A DNA stretch of 64,000 nt from Methanobrevibacter ruminantium M1 (GCF_000024185.1 NC_013790.1:2293001-2357000); one strand, 5' to 3'; shown: positions 45,866 to 56,563, counted from the stretch's first letter. The notes: generated by a model not told the origin, from the sequence alone. Program-made: numbers and translations.

Positions 45866-47917
45866 TCACCAATTAAATTTTCCTTGTAATTTATCCAATT
45901 TTTTTAATTCGCCCTTAATTTCTTGTTGCAAAATCTTAATTTCACAATTAGAAATCATCCTCACAACATTGTTTTTAAATTCTTGTTCGTTTTTTGTGTC
46001 CTTAAAATTAAACTCATACTTTGAGTTTTCTTCCTGATTAGAAATACTATCCTCGGCACATTTATAACAAAAATATGCTAACTCATAAGCATCCATAGCA
46101 TTGTTTCCTGCTTTTACAGTAGTTTTAACAGATTGTGAATTCGCATAATCAAAGCAAATATTGCCCAAATTAAACCATCCTATAGGATATTTTTCTTTTT
46201 TAAGTTTTTTTCCTTTATTAATTTTCTTTTCTTTTTCATTTTTATAATCTTTTAACTTTAAATTTTTAATAATAAGCCAATTAAAGTCTTCTTCTTCAAG
46301 TATCTTTTCACGAGACTTTGAAGTTAATTTTAAAAAATACCTATATTTTTTGAGTTCAGATGTTTTTCCAATTGTTTTTCTTAGACGTTCAAGACTGAAA
46401 TTATAAGAAGCAGATCCAAACTTACCATTATAAAAGTCTTTAAAAGCAGATTTTAAAGTTTTAAGATCAACATCGGAAATACCACATTCATTTTTAATAT
46501 ATTCCAAATCATCTTGATAACACTGATTATTAATACCTGAAAGAATATTCATAGAACTTACATCTTGACACTCATTCAAATAAGATTCCATATCTTCCAA
46601 ATATGAATCCATTGATTCTTTTAAACCAGAAAAAGAAGATTTAATCTCCTTAGTTGAAAAATCATAATTATCAAAACGATGTTCTGGTTGATTTATATTT
46701 TCATCAGATAATAATTCATAATTATTTCTCAACTTATCTTCTATTTTTTGATTCACTTCCTCTTTATCATTTAAATTTTCATTTAACTTTTCAATCACTT
46801 CATCCTTTTCAATTAAATTATCATTTAACTTTTCAATCACTTCATCCTTTTCAATTAAATTATCATTTAACCTTTTATTAATTGCAATTTGGTTTTTTAA
46901 CTCAGTATTTACTCTTTTTTCAACATTCCTTTCATATTCAGAATTATTTTTTTTAATACGATTTTTAACTATATATTCCCTATTTTCATAAAAGTCATCG
47001 AGAGACATATCCTCGTCTAAAACATTTTCACGAATTAAATCATTAATATCATTGAAACTTAATTGTGAACTTTTAGAATAATCCATAAGTTCATTCAACA
47101 TTTTTTTATCATCAATAGACATCATTCCAAGTTTAAAGGATAAACCCTCAATTAAATCCTCTTCAAAACCTGCAGATTCAAATTTGTCTTCAATATTTTT
47201 ATCTTCATGGAATTTATCAATTTTATCTGCTAAAGGAGTATCATTTTCAAATAATCTAAAAATATCAAATTGCTTGTCCAAACCCTCTTCATCAAAACAA
47301 TACAATCTTTTATAGTCATTAGAAAAGTTTAAAAATTCATCAAGAATCCCTTTATCCAGAGATTGTTCAATTATACGAAATAGGCTATTGCATTTATAGT
47401 AATCATGCAATTCTTCCCAAGATAAATTATCAAAGGGTTTACTAAAATACTTGGGATCATTAATATATGATTCTTTTGATTTTTGATAATTTTTATATCT
47501 AATTTTTGCAACGTTAAGATCATACTTAGGATAAAATGGATTACCATAAATTATAGCAGAGTAGTACCAAGCATCTGCATGTTCTTCATCAAGTTCATTA
47601 ACTTTTTCAAAATACTTTAAAGCATCACCCAACTTATTTAAGCCAATGTAAGAAATACCAATACCAAATAAACTGCTAACATAATTTTCATCACTATTTA
47701 AAAGATTTCTAAATTTATCAATAGCATCTTGATATTTACCCATCCTATTCAAAAGATGGCCATGGTCATCAAGAACAAGAGAATTAGGAGAAAGAGAATG
47801 ATTTAACTCAGCCTCAAAACGTATATCTGCTTCAGTAAAATTACCCTTACGGGCAAAAATACGGCCAAGCTCCCAATTATTACAATTAAAATCATCATTA
47901 GAACCTTTATTTACCAC
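45866..47917 (-). CDS. Tetratricopeptide-repeat and coiled-coil protein
   Basis: 683 aa, not a known named protein. TPR-like helix pairs at about residues 10-115 (ELGRIFARKGNFTEADIRFE, then LLNRMGKYQDAIDKFRNLL and YFEKVNELDEEHADAWYY). The middle holds a coiled coil with three 14-residue units (LIEKDEVIEKLNDN type) near residues 345-390, and the C-terminal third is Lys-rich and helical with another TPR-like segment (GWFNLGNICFDYANS). Probably a cytoplasmic scaffold or co-chaperone for the Hsp70 encoded downstream. The frame begins at TTG 47935, but AGAGGTG stands 5 nt before a GTG at 47917, which I take as the start. Confidence 0.8.
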   Translation of the reverse strand: MVNKGSNDDFNCNNWELGRIFARKGNFTEADIRFEAELNHSLSPNSLVLDDHGHLLNRMGKYQDAIDKFRNLLNSDENYVSSLFGIGISYIGLNKLGDALKYFEKVNELDEEHADAWYYSAIIYGNPFYPKYDLNVAKIRYKNYQKSKESYINDPKYFSKPFDNLSWEELHDYYKCNSLFRIIEQSLDKGILDEFLNFSNDYKRLYCFDEEGLDKQFDIFRLFENDTPLADKIDKFHEDKNIEDKFESAGFEEDLIEGLSFKLGMMSIDDKKMLNELMDYSKSSQLSFNDINDLIRENVLDEDMSLDDFYENREYIVKNRIKKNNSEYERNVEKRVNTELKNQIAINKRLNDNLIEKDEVIEKLNDNLIEKDEVIEKLNENLNDKEEVNQKIEDKLRNNYELLSDENINQPEHRFDNYDFSTKEIKSSFSGLKESMDSYLEDMESYLNECQDVSSMNILSGINNQCYQDDLEYIKNECGISDVDLKTLKSAFKDFYNGKFGSASYNFSLERLRKTIGKTSELKKYRYFLKLTSKSREKILEEEDFNWLIIKNLKLKDYKNEKEKKINKGKKLKKEKYPIGWFNLGNICFDYANSQSVKTTVKAGNNAMDAYELAYFCYKCAEDSISNQEENSKYEFNFKDTKNEQEFKNNVVRMISNCEIKILQQEIKGELKKLDKLQGKFNW
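46779..46876 (-). repeat. 42-bp in-frame repeats in the TPR protein gene
   Basis: Units begin at 46779, 46821 and 46863 on the plus strand. The first two are near identical at the DNA level and encode 14-residue (two-heptad) coiled-coil units. Confidence 0.85.
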
Positions 47918-47987
47918 AACTACACCTCTCGACAAAAAACTAAAAAGAAAAAATTAAAAATAATAGTAATTATTATTTTATTAAAAA

Positions 47988-48000
47988 AATATATAAAATT
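47988..48000 (-). promoter_or_regulatory. TATA-like element of the TPR-hsp70 genes
   Basis: Minus strand AATTTTATATATT, about 70-80 nt before the GTG start of the TPR gene. A likely promoter for an operon separate from the RNA polymerase genes. Confidence 0.4.
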
Positions 48001-48638
48001 TTTTATAAAATCTAAAAAATCGGAAAAAATAGACCTTGAAAATAGATAAAATAATAAAAAATAATAAAAAAAGTATAAAAGTATAAAAAAATGAAAATAA
48101 AAATAATTGAGGATAATATCAATAGGAAATTCTAAAATATGAAAAAGTAAATAAATTAAAAATTATTTTTAAATTATGTTTTTCAACATTATGTGACATT
48201 TTAGCCAATAATTTCCTTTTCAATAAAATAACTTTTTACAATTTCTATCTTTTTGTTAGAAAAATCAGTAATAAGAAAAGCAATTTAATTTTTGCATTCC
48301 TTATGAACTAATTAATTAATTCTGCGGAGTGAAATGTTTTTGAATATTGTTCAGAAATGTCATAAATAAAAGATTTCAAAACATTATCTCTTTTAACTTC
48401 AGCAACAATACTTCCACATTTATCAAAAGAAAGATTTATATCTCTCCTTTATAACAAAATTATTTTATTGTTATTGTCACCAATATGTAAATTAATAATT
48501 ATTTATCAAAATCATTAAAAATTAAATAGATAATAACAATTATTTTTAATATTTAACATCATAATAAATAAATAAATAAATAAGGCAATATGATAATTAA
48601 AACTAAATTAAGGATTATTGTACCATTTATTAGTACTT
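48001..48638. other. Spacer between rpoA2 and the TPR gene, with a gene remnant
   Basis: About 640 bp. The part 48201-48448 contains two broken coding pieces (see that entry). The part next to rpoA2 (48450-48630) is AT-rich and probably terminates the polymerase operon. Confidence 0.5.
48201..48448 (-). pseudogene. Remnant of a small protein gene
   Basis: On the minus strand one open piece (48448 to 48308) reads INLSFDKCGSIVAEVKRDNV then LKSFIYDISEQYSK, with a ribosome-like GGAGAGAT at its head but no start codon. About 24 bp further, in another frame, 28 codons (48284 to 48201) read IAFLITDFSNKKIEIVKSYF, IEKEIIG and stop. Their balanced composition differs from the surrounding AT-rich noise, so I read this as one decayed gene of about 80 codons with a lost start, a frameshift and a stop. 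Parent family not recognised. Confidence 0.45.
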
Positions 48639-50276
48639 TCAGGGAGTAATACCACTATTAACCTCCTTAGATTCAGAAGCACTACCACCAGACTTACCTT
48701 TACCGCCTTTAGCAATACCACTATTAACCTCCTTAGATTCAGAAGCACTACCACCAGACTTACCTTTACCGCCTTTAGCAATACCACTATTAACCTCCTT
48801 AGATTCAGAAGCACTACCACCAGACTTACCTTTACCACGTTTAGTTATACCTGCAGTAATAGGATATGCATCTGGTTTCATTGTAACACTTACAGAACCT
48901 GTACCAAGAGGTATAGGTTGACCTATAATAATGTTTTCAATGATTCCAGTGAGATCATCAACTTCTCCTCTGATACTTGCGTGAAGCAAGTGCTTACCGG
49001 TTTCTTCGAATGCAGCACGAGCAAGAACACTTGATTTCTCACCACTGATACCATGTCTACCAATGGACTTGACAGTTCCTTCGGAAGTCATCATGTCTGC
49101 AACCAACATGATGTGCCTGATGTCTACAGTCAAACCTTGGTCAGATAGGGTACGGTTAAGCTCATAGACAATAGCATTACGAGCTGCTTCAATACCTAAA
49201 ACAACTTCTATCTCGTGAATGTCGTTTGTAGTGGATCTTACCTTGTCAATACCTTCAATCTTAAAGATTGCGCCAAGGTTGGAACCTTCGGTATGAAGAA
49301 CCCATTCAGCATCGTCCTTACGAATAATAACTTTACCGATACCTTTGGTACCACTAATCTGCAAGTCACGGACCTTATCACCGAGAAGTCTAAGTTCTCT
49401 GATGGTTCTTTTGCTAGGTTCAAAGATTAATGTAATGTTTTCATCTGATTTTTTAAGATTGATGTTGGAAGGCTCTTGGACTTCTTCATCTGAAACTTGA
49501 ATAGTTTCACTATCTTCTTCAGAATCAGCTTTAGCCATACCAGTTTCCTCAGCATCAGAATCCGCTTTAGCCATACCAGTTTCATCCACTTTATCGACCT
49601 TAGCAATGTCGGTTTCTTCAACATCAGAATCGACATCTTCAATATCTTTAGCCTCTTCTTCAATAAGCTCATCGTCACCATAATTAATGATTTCGAGCTT
49701 TTTGAATGTCTTTTGAACACGACTAATAATATCATCTATATCAAGTCTTCTAGACTCGATTTTCTCATTGTCAAGTACAGTGACAATCTTATAATTGAAG
49801 TAGTCAATGTCATAATCAGCTAAAATATCATTGATTGTGCTTTTACCGATTTGGTTTGCTAACTTTCTGACGAATTCCTCGTCGTTCTTGTACTCATCTT
49901 CGAAGTAAATGTCCATTGTAGGAGTGGAAATCTTTTTCCTTGCATCTACAATTTCAATAAGCCTAGGTAACCCTAATGTTACGTTTAATTCCGCTACCCC
50001 TGCGTAGTGAAAAGTACGCATGGTCATCTGAGTACCAGGTTCACCTACAGATTGAGCTGCAACAGTTCCTACAGCTTCACCTGCTTCAATATGAGCACGT
50101 TCATAAGCTTCTTCGACCTTAAGAACTAAAGTGTTCAATTCCTTATCAGTCAAATCTCTTCTGATATAAGCACTTGCCAATTCATCAATATAACTTTGAG
50201 GAAAGTCAATTTTATTCTTTTTAAGTACTTTTTCAACCTTTTTAATTGCATCAAGTTTTGCTTCAGCATCTACCAT
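48639..50276 (-). CDS. rpoA2: DNA-directed RNA polymerase subunit A''
   Basis: 545 aa, the C-terminal part of the split large subunit, carrying the trigger-loop region ([20 protein letters not shown]) and bridging parts of the jaw. Archaeal A'' is usually near 380-450 aa; this one has two additions. One is an acidic insert at about residues 205-260 with [20 protein letters not shown]-like repeats. The other is a C-terminal tail with three copies of a 22-residue unit ([20 protein letters not shown]). AAGGAGGCAATTTT precedes the ATG, and rpoA1 ends 12 bp upstream. The conserved domains look intact, so the enzyme should work. Confidence 0.97.
   Translation of the reverse strand: MVDAEAKLDAIKKVEKVLKKNKIDFPQSYIDELASAYIRRDLTDKELNTLVLKVEEAYERAHIEAGEAVGTVAAQSVGEPGTQMTMRTFHYAGVAELNVTLGLPRLIEIVDARKKISTPTMDIYFEDEYKNDEEFVRKLANQIGKSTINDILADYDIDYFNYKIVTVLDNEKIESRRLDIDDIISRVQKTFKKLEIINYGDDELIEEEAKDIEDVDSDVEETDIAKVDKVDETGMAKADSDAEETGMAKADSEEDSETIQVSDEEVQEPSNINLKKSDENITLIFEPSKRTIRELRLLGDKVRDLQISGTKGIGKVIIRKDDAEWVLHTEGSNLGAIFKIEGIDKVRSTTNDIHEIEVVLGIEAARNAIVYELNRTLSDQGLTVDIRHIMLVADMMTSEGTVKSIGRHGISGEKSSVLARAAFEETGKHLLHASIRGEVDDLTGIIENIIIGQPIPLGTGSVSVTMKPDAYPITAGITKRGKGKSGGSASESKEVNSGIAKGGKGKSGGSASESKEVNSGIAKGGKGKSGGSASESKEVNSGITP
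48655..48845 (-). repeat. 66-bp tandem repeats at the 3' end of rpoA2
   Basis: Three nearly identical units (starts at 48655, 48721 and 48787 on the plus strand) encode a 22-residue Gly/Ser/Lys unit. The last unit in transcription order runs straight into the stop codon. Confidence 0.9.
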
Positions 50277-50288
50277 AAAATTGCCTCC

Positions 50289-53114
50289 TTATTTACCCTC
50301 ATCTTTAATTCTCATTTCGTCAATAAGCTTGTCTAAGTTAGCCACTTTACCAAAGTCACTTTTTGCTGGGTCTATTCCATCCTCACCAAATACGGTTTGG
50401 ATAACCTGATTCTTATTGTCTGTAACCAATCCGTCTGATCTTACATTCAAGTCTTCAAGTGCGTTTACAAGTCTTCTTTGCATATAACCGGATTGTGCTG
50501 TACGAATCGCTGTATCTACAAGACCTTCCCTTCCACCCATAGCGTGGAAGAAGAATTCTACAGGGTCAAGACCTTCTTTGTAGCTGGAATGTACAAATCC
50601 TTTAGCTCTAGCCCCTAATTCGTGCTTTCTAAAGTGAGGAAGCGGTCTTGCAAGATATCCTCTTGTAATACGTCCACCACGAACAGATTGCTGCCCTACA
50701 CAAGCGGTAATCTGAGCAAGGTTCAACATGGATGCCCTTGCACCGGTCTTTGCCATAACTACAGAGTGGTTTTCCACAGCCATCACATGGTCATAGGAAT
50801 CGTCTGGGGATTGCTTACCCATAGTGAGGTAACCTGCAGCAATGTCCCCTGCTGCGTCCCTAGCTTCCCCTAGAACTTGCACAATACGCATTTCCAGGGT
50901 TTCCTCTGCACTACGTCCAGGCAATGGTTGAAGCTCGCCCATCTCATAGGTTTCAATCAATTTATCTACCTTTTGTTCAGCATTATCCAAGTGAGCGTCA
51001 ATTACCTCAATAGCCTCTTCAGGGATTTCCTCATCGTTGGTACTTGTGGTAATACCTGTTTTCATGATTCCACAGATAGCAAGGTCAGTGGAACGGTCAA
51101 GGAATTCCTTAGCGTATGCCGGACCATATTCCTTAACGATATTATCCAAGATTTTACCTGAGAAAGAACCATATGCAGCTTCGTCTATTGCACCGTGGGT
51201 CAATTGACCGTCCTTAATAACCACATAAGAATCGTATTCACAAGCTTCTGCCATACATTCCTCACATTTTCTACAGATTTCAGCTCTGTAATTCATGTTA
51301 AGGGTGCTTGGAAGTAGTAAGCTGAATAATTCTTTTCCAGTCCAATCTCTGTGTTTACGTTTGAGCTTTTCATTGTATTCCTTGATTTGCTGTTTATATT
51401 CCTTCTCATCAAGATCCCTTTTAAGATATTCATCATAAGGGCATTTCAATAAGTGGGATTTTCTTATCATTTGGAAAGCGTCATCTTCAGGTACGGTGAA
51501 TCCGTCACGGGTTAAAAGATATGCTCCACTAATGTGGTCGTGAATAGCACCGATAATAGGTCCTCCGAAACGAGGAGATAAAATGTGTTCCTGTACTCTC
51601 ATAAGGGATTTAGCTTCTGCACGGGACTCGTCAGTCTGGAATACGTGCATGTTCATTTCGTCTCCGTCAAAGTCTGCATTGTATGGAGGACATACACAAA
51701 GGTTAAGTCTAAAGGTCTTGTATGGAAGAACCCTTACTTCGTGGGCCATCATACTCATACGGTGAAGGGAAGGCTGACGGTTGAATAAAACAATGTCTCC
51801 ATCCTTAAGATGTCTCATTACAATGTCACCGCAAGTTAACATTTCAGCTACGGTTTCCTTATTGGAATCCAATACTCTGACCTTATTGTAATCTTTGATT
51901 CTGTCATTGTATTTTCTTACATAATTTGCACCAGGATGAGCATCAGGACCATTTAGGATAGCTTCCCTTAAATCTTCAATGTTCCATTCGTTTACATAGG
52001 TAGGTACAGTTACCTCTTTTGCAATCATTTCAGGAACACCTACTTCGTTAATACTGATGTTAGGGTCAGGGGAGATTACAGTACGTGCTGAGAAGTTTAC
52101 ACGCTTACCGGAAAGGTTGCTTCTGAATCTTCCTTCCTTACCTTTGAGCCTTTGAGCCAAGGTCTTAAGTGGCCTTCCGCTTCTGTGCCTTGCAGGAGGT
52201 ACTCCGCTTGCCTCATTGTCGAAGTAGGTTGTTACATGGTATTGCAATAACTGCCAGAGGTCCTCTACAATAAGCTGTGGAGCTCCAGCGTCCATGTTTT
52301 CAATAAGCCTTTGATTGATTCTTAAAATATCTACAAGCTTATGGGTTAAATCGTCTTCGGAACGTTCTCCAGTATCAAGGGTAATACTAGGCCTTACAGT
52401 TACAGGAGGAACTGGAAGAACAGTAAGAACCATCCATTCAGGACGTGCAACTTCAGGGTTTACTCCCAATACATAAGCGTCTTCATCTGGAATGCGCTCT
52501 AACTTTTCTCTTACTTCAGATGCTGTTAAATCATAATCTGTTGTTACAGGATTTCCATTTGCATCTGTAAGCAATTCTCCGTTTTCATCGTATTCCTTAC
52601 GTACTTCAATAATGCCGATTGGCTTAACGATTTTAATGTCTTCCTGTTCAGCACCACAATGAGGGCAGACATCCTTTGCCTTTTTAGCCTTACAGATTTT
52701 GTAAACTTCTTTTATGAGATCTTCTGTGCTTTCTCCAGCTTCTTGAAGCTCATTTAACTTTTCAGTATACTCTTCAATCTCTTCTTCATCCAATAGGACA
52801 CGTCCACATTCATTACAGGTAGAACGTAATATCTTATGAATGTCATCACCGAAACCTACATGAATTACAGGTCTTGCAAGGTCAATCATACCAAAGTGGC
52901 CTTGGCACTCTCCTCCTTTCTCACCGCAAGTTCTGCATTTTAAACTTGGGTCAATAACTCCTAAGCGAGAGTCCATCAAACCATTTTCAATTGGATATCC
53001 GTCTTCATCATAGGTATCCGGTCTGGTGATGTTTACAACAGACATTTCCCTAATTTGATCTGGTGACATTAATCCAAAATTAATTTGATCAATTTTTTTA
53101 ATAATTCCTTTCAA
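50289..53114 (-). CDS. rpoA1: DNA-directed RNA polymerase subunit A'
   Basis: 941 aa, the N-terminal part of the largest polymerase subunit. It holds the clamp zinc site (LKCRTCGEKGGECQGHFG), a second one (CPHCGAEQED), and the catalytic Mg site PPYNADFDGDEMNMH. Starts with TTG at 53114 after AGGAGT at 7 nt. Order rpoH-rpoB2-rpoB1-rpoA1-rpoA2 is the standard archaeal operon; the gaps to rpoB1 (62 bp) and rpoA2 (12 bp) show cotranscription. Confidence 0.98.
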   Translation of the reverse strand: MKGIIKKIDQINFGLMSPDQIREMSVVNITRPDTYDEDGYPIENGLMDSRLGVIDPSLKCRTCGEKGGECQGHFGMIDLARPVIHVGFGDDIHKILRSTCNECGRVLLDEEEIEEYTEKLNELQEAGESTEDLIKEVYKICKAKKAKDVCPHCGAEQEDIKIVKPIGIIEVRKEYDENGELLTDANGNPVTTDYDLTASEVREKLERIPDEDAYVLGVNPEVARPEWMVLTVLPVPPVTVRPSITLDTGERSEDDLTHKLVDILRINQRLIENMDAGAPQLIVEDLWQLLQYHVTTYFDNEASGVPPARHRSGRPLKTLAQRLKGKEGRFRSNLSGKRVNFSARTVISPDPNISINEVGVPEMIAKEVTVPTYVNEWNIEDLREAILNGPDAHPGANYVRKYNDRIKDYNKVRVLDSNKETVAEMLTCGDIVMRHLKDGDIVLFNRQPSLHRMSMMAHEVRVLPYKTFRLNLCVCPPYNADFDGDEMNMHVFQTDESRAEAKSLMRVQEHILSPRFGGPIIGAIHDHISGAYLLTRDGFTVPEDDAFQMIRKSHLLKCPYDEYLKRDLDEKEYKQQIKEYNEKLKRKHRDWTGKELFSLLLPSTLNMNYRAEICRKCEECMAEACEYDSYVVIKDGQLTHGAIDEAAYGSFSGKILDNIVKEYGPAYAKEFLDRSTDLAICGIMKTGITTSTNDEEIPEEAIEVIDAHLDNAEQKVDKLIETYEMGELQPLPGRSAEETLEMRIVQVLGEARDAAGDIAAGYLTMGKQSPDDSYDHVMAVENHSVVMAKTGARASMLNLAQITACVGQQSVRGGRITRGYLARPLPHFRKHELGARAKGFVHSSYKEGLDPVEFFFHAMGGREGLVDTAIRTAQSGYMQRRLVNALEDLNVRSDGLVTDNKNQVIQTVFGEDGIDPAKSDFGKVANLDKLIDEMRIKDEGK

Positions 53115-53176
53115 AATATTGACTCCTAATAAACATTATAAGTTAAAATCTAATATTCTTAGTTTAACCTCAATTC

Positions 53177-54988
53177 TTAAGCTTTGTCCCCAAGAATTAA
53201 TTTAGGGAAAATACATAAACTTTTAAGTTCATCTAACAACAATTTAAATGCATATGAAATCTCAACAGGATAAGTTTCACTGTCTCCACATATAGGACAG
53301 TACATCTTGTTCTTATTCTTATCATATACTGCTAACATTCCACATTCATTACATACAACTGCCTCATACTTGTCAGACTCATCCAAGAGCCTTTCCTTAA
53401 GTGCAAGAGCTGCACCGTGTGCAATAAGACAGTCTCTTTCCATCTCACCAAACCTGAGACCACCTTCACGAGCTCTACCTTCAGTAGGCTGACGTGTAAG
53501 CACTTGAACAGGTCCGGTTGAACGGGCATAAACCTTATCGGTTGTCATGTGGTGCAATTTTTGGTAATATGCAACGCCGACGAAGATTTCAGCTTCGATA
53601 CGTTCTCCGGTTACACCATTGTATAATGATTCACAGCCTGCAGATTCGAATCCGTTGTCATGAAGGGCTCTCTTGATTTCTCCTTCAACATTGTCATTGA
53701 ATGGAGTACCGTCCATACGGTGACCTTCCATACAACCGGCCTTACCTGCAACCATTTCCAATACCTGTCCTACAGACATCCTTGATGGAATAGCGTGAGG
53801 ATTTACAATGATATCCGGAACGACTCCGTCTTCTGTAAATGGAATGTCATCTTGAGATAATATGAGACCTACAACCCCTTTCTGACCGTGTCTTGATGCG
53901 AACTTGTCACCGAATTCAGGTTGTCTTGTGTCTCTTACTCTTATTTTAGTTAATTTGCTCCCTTCAACGGTTTCGGTAAGGAGAACTGCATCTACAATAC
54001 CCTTTTCACCATGCCTTACAGTGACAGAAGTCTCTCTTCTTTTCTCTGCAACGGTACCGAACTCGTCAATTTCACCAAGGAACCTTGGAGGTGAAGTCTT
54101 ACCGATTAATACATCACCTGATTCAACATGGGATTCAGGGTTTACGATTCCGTCTTCGTCAAGGTTTTTATAAGCTTCTTCGGATCTGTAACCTTTAACT
54201 CCTTTTTCAGGTCTTTCAAACTTGTCCTCTTGTCCACCAGGATACCTTCTTTCAGATGCCTCATAGGACCTGAAGAAGCTGGATCTTCCCATTCCCCTTT
54301 CGAGAGAGGATTTGTTGAGAATCATTGCGTCTTCCATGTTATATCCTTCGTAAGACATAAGAGCTACAACCAGGTTCTGTCCGGATGGCCTGTCATCATA
54401 ATTGATTGCATCAATGATTCTTGTCTTTACCAGTGGAGTTTGAGGGTGGTGCAATAAGTGACCACGGGTATCGGTACGCAATGCGTAGTTGGATACGTAT
54501 AATCCTAATGCCTGTTTTGTCATCCCTGCTTCCATTGTGTTCCTAGGAGATGAGTTGTGGTCTGAAAATGGAATAATTCCAGCACATATACCGAGCATGG
54601 TAGATGGGTCAATCTCCAAGTGGGTGTGGTCTTCATTCAATTGGCTTAAGTTCATTGCAATATATGAATTCTCTTCCTCTTCAGCATCCAAATATTCCAA
54701 AAGACCTAATTCAAACAGATTGTCCCATTTCAATTCTCCCTTTGTAATTGCTTCAATGTGTTCATCTTTAAGCAATGGCTCACCTTTTTCAACAAGAATC
54801 AAAGGTCTTCTTGCCCTTCCAGGGTCAGTGAAAATATAAATCTCATGGTTTTCATCATAATAGGTAATGTTCATTTCATTGTGAATCTCGCCAGATCTTC
54901 TTCTAGCGCGCATTTCCTTAACAAACTCTTCAGGTTCATCACAAGTTCCTGTAAGTTTACCGTTAATATAAATTTTAGCCTTAACCAT
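53177..54988 (-). CDS. rpoB1: DNA-directed RNA polymerase subunit B'
   Basis: 603 aa, the C-terminal half of the split second-largest subunit, as in methanogens. Landmarks are [40 protein letters not shown], and [20 protein letters not shown] near the end, with a zinc site ([11 protein letters not shown] and CPIC). Together with B'' it forms the wall and hybrid-binding part of the polymerase. AGGTGATTGT precedes the ATG; 12 bp after rpoB2. Confidence 0.98.
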   Translation of the reverse strand: MVKAKIYINGKLTGTCDEPEEFVKEMRARRRSGEIHNEMNITYYDENHEIYIFTDPGRARRPLILVEKGEPLLKDEHIEAITKGELKWDNLFELGLLEYLDAEEEENSYIAMNLSQLNEDHTHLEIDPSTMLGICAGIIPFSDHNSSPRNTMEAGMTKQALGLYVSNYALRTDTRGHLLHHPQTPLVKTRIIDAINYDDRPSGQNLVVALMSYEGYNMEDAMILNKSSLERGMGRSSFFRSYEASERRYPGGQEDKFERPEKGVKGYRSEEAYKNLDEDGIVNPESHVESGDVLIGKTSPPRFLGEIDEFGTVAEKRRETSVTVRHGEKGIVDAVLLTETVEGSKLTKIRVRDTRQPEFGDKFASRHGQKGVVGLILSQDDIPFTEDGVVPDIIVNPHAIPSRMSVGQVLEMVAGKAGCMEGHRMDGTPFNDNVEGEIKRALHDNGFESAGCESLYNGVTGERIEAEIFVGVAYYQKLHHMTTDKVYARSTGPVQVLTRQPTEGRAREGGLRFGEMERDCLIAHGAALALKERLLDESDKYEAVVCNECGMLAVYDKNKNKMYCPICGDSETYPVEISYAFKLLLDELKSLCIFPKLILGDKA

Positions 54989-55000
54989 ACAATCACCTGC

Positions 55001-56563
55001 TTAATCTATCATATCCACATTGTCCATAGTGCTTATGATGTTGACTATGTCTTCCGGATCGAATCCTTCTGAAATCTTACACATAAGGGCCAAGTTCTTT
55101 ACCAAACCACAGTTAGGTCCCTCTGGAGTTTCGTTAGGGCAAATCTTACCGAACTGGGTTGGGTGCAAGTCCCTTGCTTCAAAGTGAGGTTGGCTTCTTG
55201 TAAGAGGAGATACAACCCTTCTAAGGTGGGAAAGTGTTGCCATGTAACTTACCCTATCCAATAGCTGGCTTACACCTGCTCTTCCGCCGACCCAATTACC
55301 TGTAGCAATTGCGTGCTTGATGTTTTCAGTCAATACGTCTGAACGAACAGCCTGTTTGATTGAAAGCTCTTTTCCTCTGGAGAGGCTTCTTTCAAGCCGA
55401 TAGCTCATGTCTCTTGTAAGGGAGGAGAATGCTACCCTGAACAAGTCTTCCGTCAAGTCACCGGAGACCCTTAACCTTTTGTTGGTATAGTGGTCCTTGT
55501 CGTGAGGCTCTCTTTGTCCTTCAATTACTTGAAGCAACATTTCAGTCATTTCAGCTAAGTATATAGCCTTGTCATAACGTTTGTCAGATTCGATTCCCAT
55601 ATGTGGGAGCAAGTATCTGTCAATTACGTCTTCTGCACGTTTTATTCTGTATTCTTCAGTCATTCCTTTAGCTACCCTATTACCTATGTATTTGATAGCT
55701 GCCTTTTGAAGATATTCGTCTCTTTCTTCGTTGGATAAGCTTAATAATAAATCTGAATCCAATTTCAAGTCCTTCTCTGAAACCTGCAAGTCGTCTGCAA
55801 TGTACATTTGGAAGTTGAAGTCATCGGATATTTTAGAGATAATCTCTCCGTCTGTGGATAATCCCAATGCCCTAAGCAAGATTACAAGTGGAATTTCTCC
55901 TGGAACATATGGGAATGAGATTCTTAAAAATACGCCGCTTTTACGTGGCTTTTTGTATTCGAGAGTGATTCTTGCTCTAAAACCGCTTTTGATAGAGGTT
56001 ACGATTGCCTTTGCATGTCTATCTTCAATCTCATCGATTCTCTCAAGGATGATCTTGTTTGGAGCAATCTCTTCCATTGTTACGACAGCCCTTTCGGAAC
56101 CGTTTACAATGAAGTATCCTCCTGGATCCTTAGGGTCTTCCCCTCTTTTTACAAGCTCCTCATCGCTAAGGCCATGCAAGTGGCAGATGCTGGACTTGAG
56201 CATGAGAGGCAATTCGCCAATGTAGACGTTTTCAAGCTCTTCCTCTTCATCGCTGTTATTGTCATGCAATGCCATTTCCAAATACATGTGAGCAGAGTAG
56301 TTTAAGTTTCTAAGTCTTGCTTCAGTAGGGTAAATCATGCTTTTAGAACCGTCCGCTTCCTTGGTGAATGGCTTTTCAATGGTAAGCTTGCCGGTTCTAA
56401 GAGTATAGTTTCCCTTTTCGTTTTCAATAGTGATAGGTTCAGTTATGTCAATAATATTCTGTATACGATTTTCGACAAAATCGTTATATGATTTGATATG
56501 ATGATCTACGATATCATACTTATCAAAGAATGAGTCTACCAAACCCCATGTCTCATTATTCAT
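55001..56563 (-). CDS. rpoB2: DNA-directed RNA polymerase subunit B''
   Basis: 520 aa, the N-terminal half of the split second-largest subunit. It has GYFIVNGSERAVVTMEEIAP and, near the end, THLRRVVSPLTRSQPHFEAR then LHPTQFGKICPNETPEGPNC, where the fork loop region closes before the split. GGAGAAATTAG precedes the ATG. rpoH lies 123 bp upstream and rpoB1 12 bp downstream. Confidence 0.98.
   Translation of the reverse strand: MNNETWGLVDSFFDKYDIVDHHIKSYNDFVENRIQNIIDITEPITIENEKGNYTLRTGKLTIEKPFTKEADGSKSMIYPTEARLRNLNYSAHMYLEMALHDNNSDEEEELENVYIGELPLMLKSSICHLHGLSDEELVKRGEDPKDPGGYFIVNGSERAVVTMEEIAPNKIILERIDEIEDRHAKAIVTSIKSGFRARITLEYKKPRKSGVFLRISFPYVPGEIPLVILLRALGLSTDGEIISKISDDFNFQMYIADDLQVSEKDLKLDSDLLLSLSNEERDEYLQKAAIKYIGNRVAKGMTEEYRIKRAEDVIDRYLLPHMGIESDKRYDKAIYLAEMTEMLLQVIEGQREPHDKDHYTNKRLRVSGDLTEDLFRVAFSSLTRDMSYRLERSLSRGKELSIKQAVRSDVLTENIKHAIATGNWVGGRAGVSQLLDRVSYMATLSHLRRVVSPLTRSQPHFEARDLHPTQFGKICPNETPEGPNCGLVKNLALMCKISEGFDPEDIVNIISTMDNVDMID

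Noticed and set aside
42136-48638. Insertion sequence or integrated plasmid as cause of the insert
   Set aside because: No transposase, integrase, target-site duplication or tRNA-linked attachment site is visible at its borders.
48608-49034. Repetitive frames in the other frames of the rpoA2 tail
   Set aside because: They are other-frame readings of the 66-bp repeat; the rpoA2 frame carries conserved polymerase sequence.
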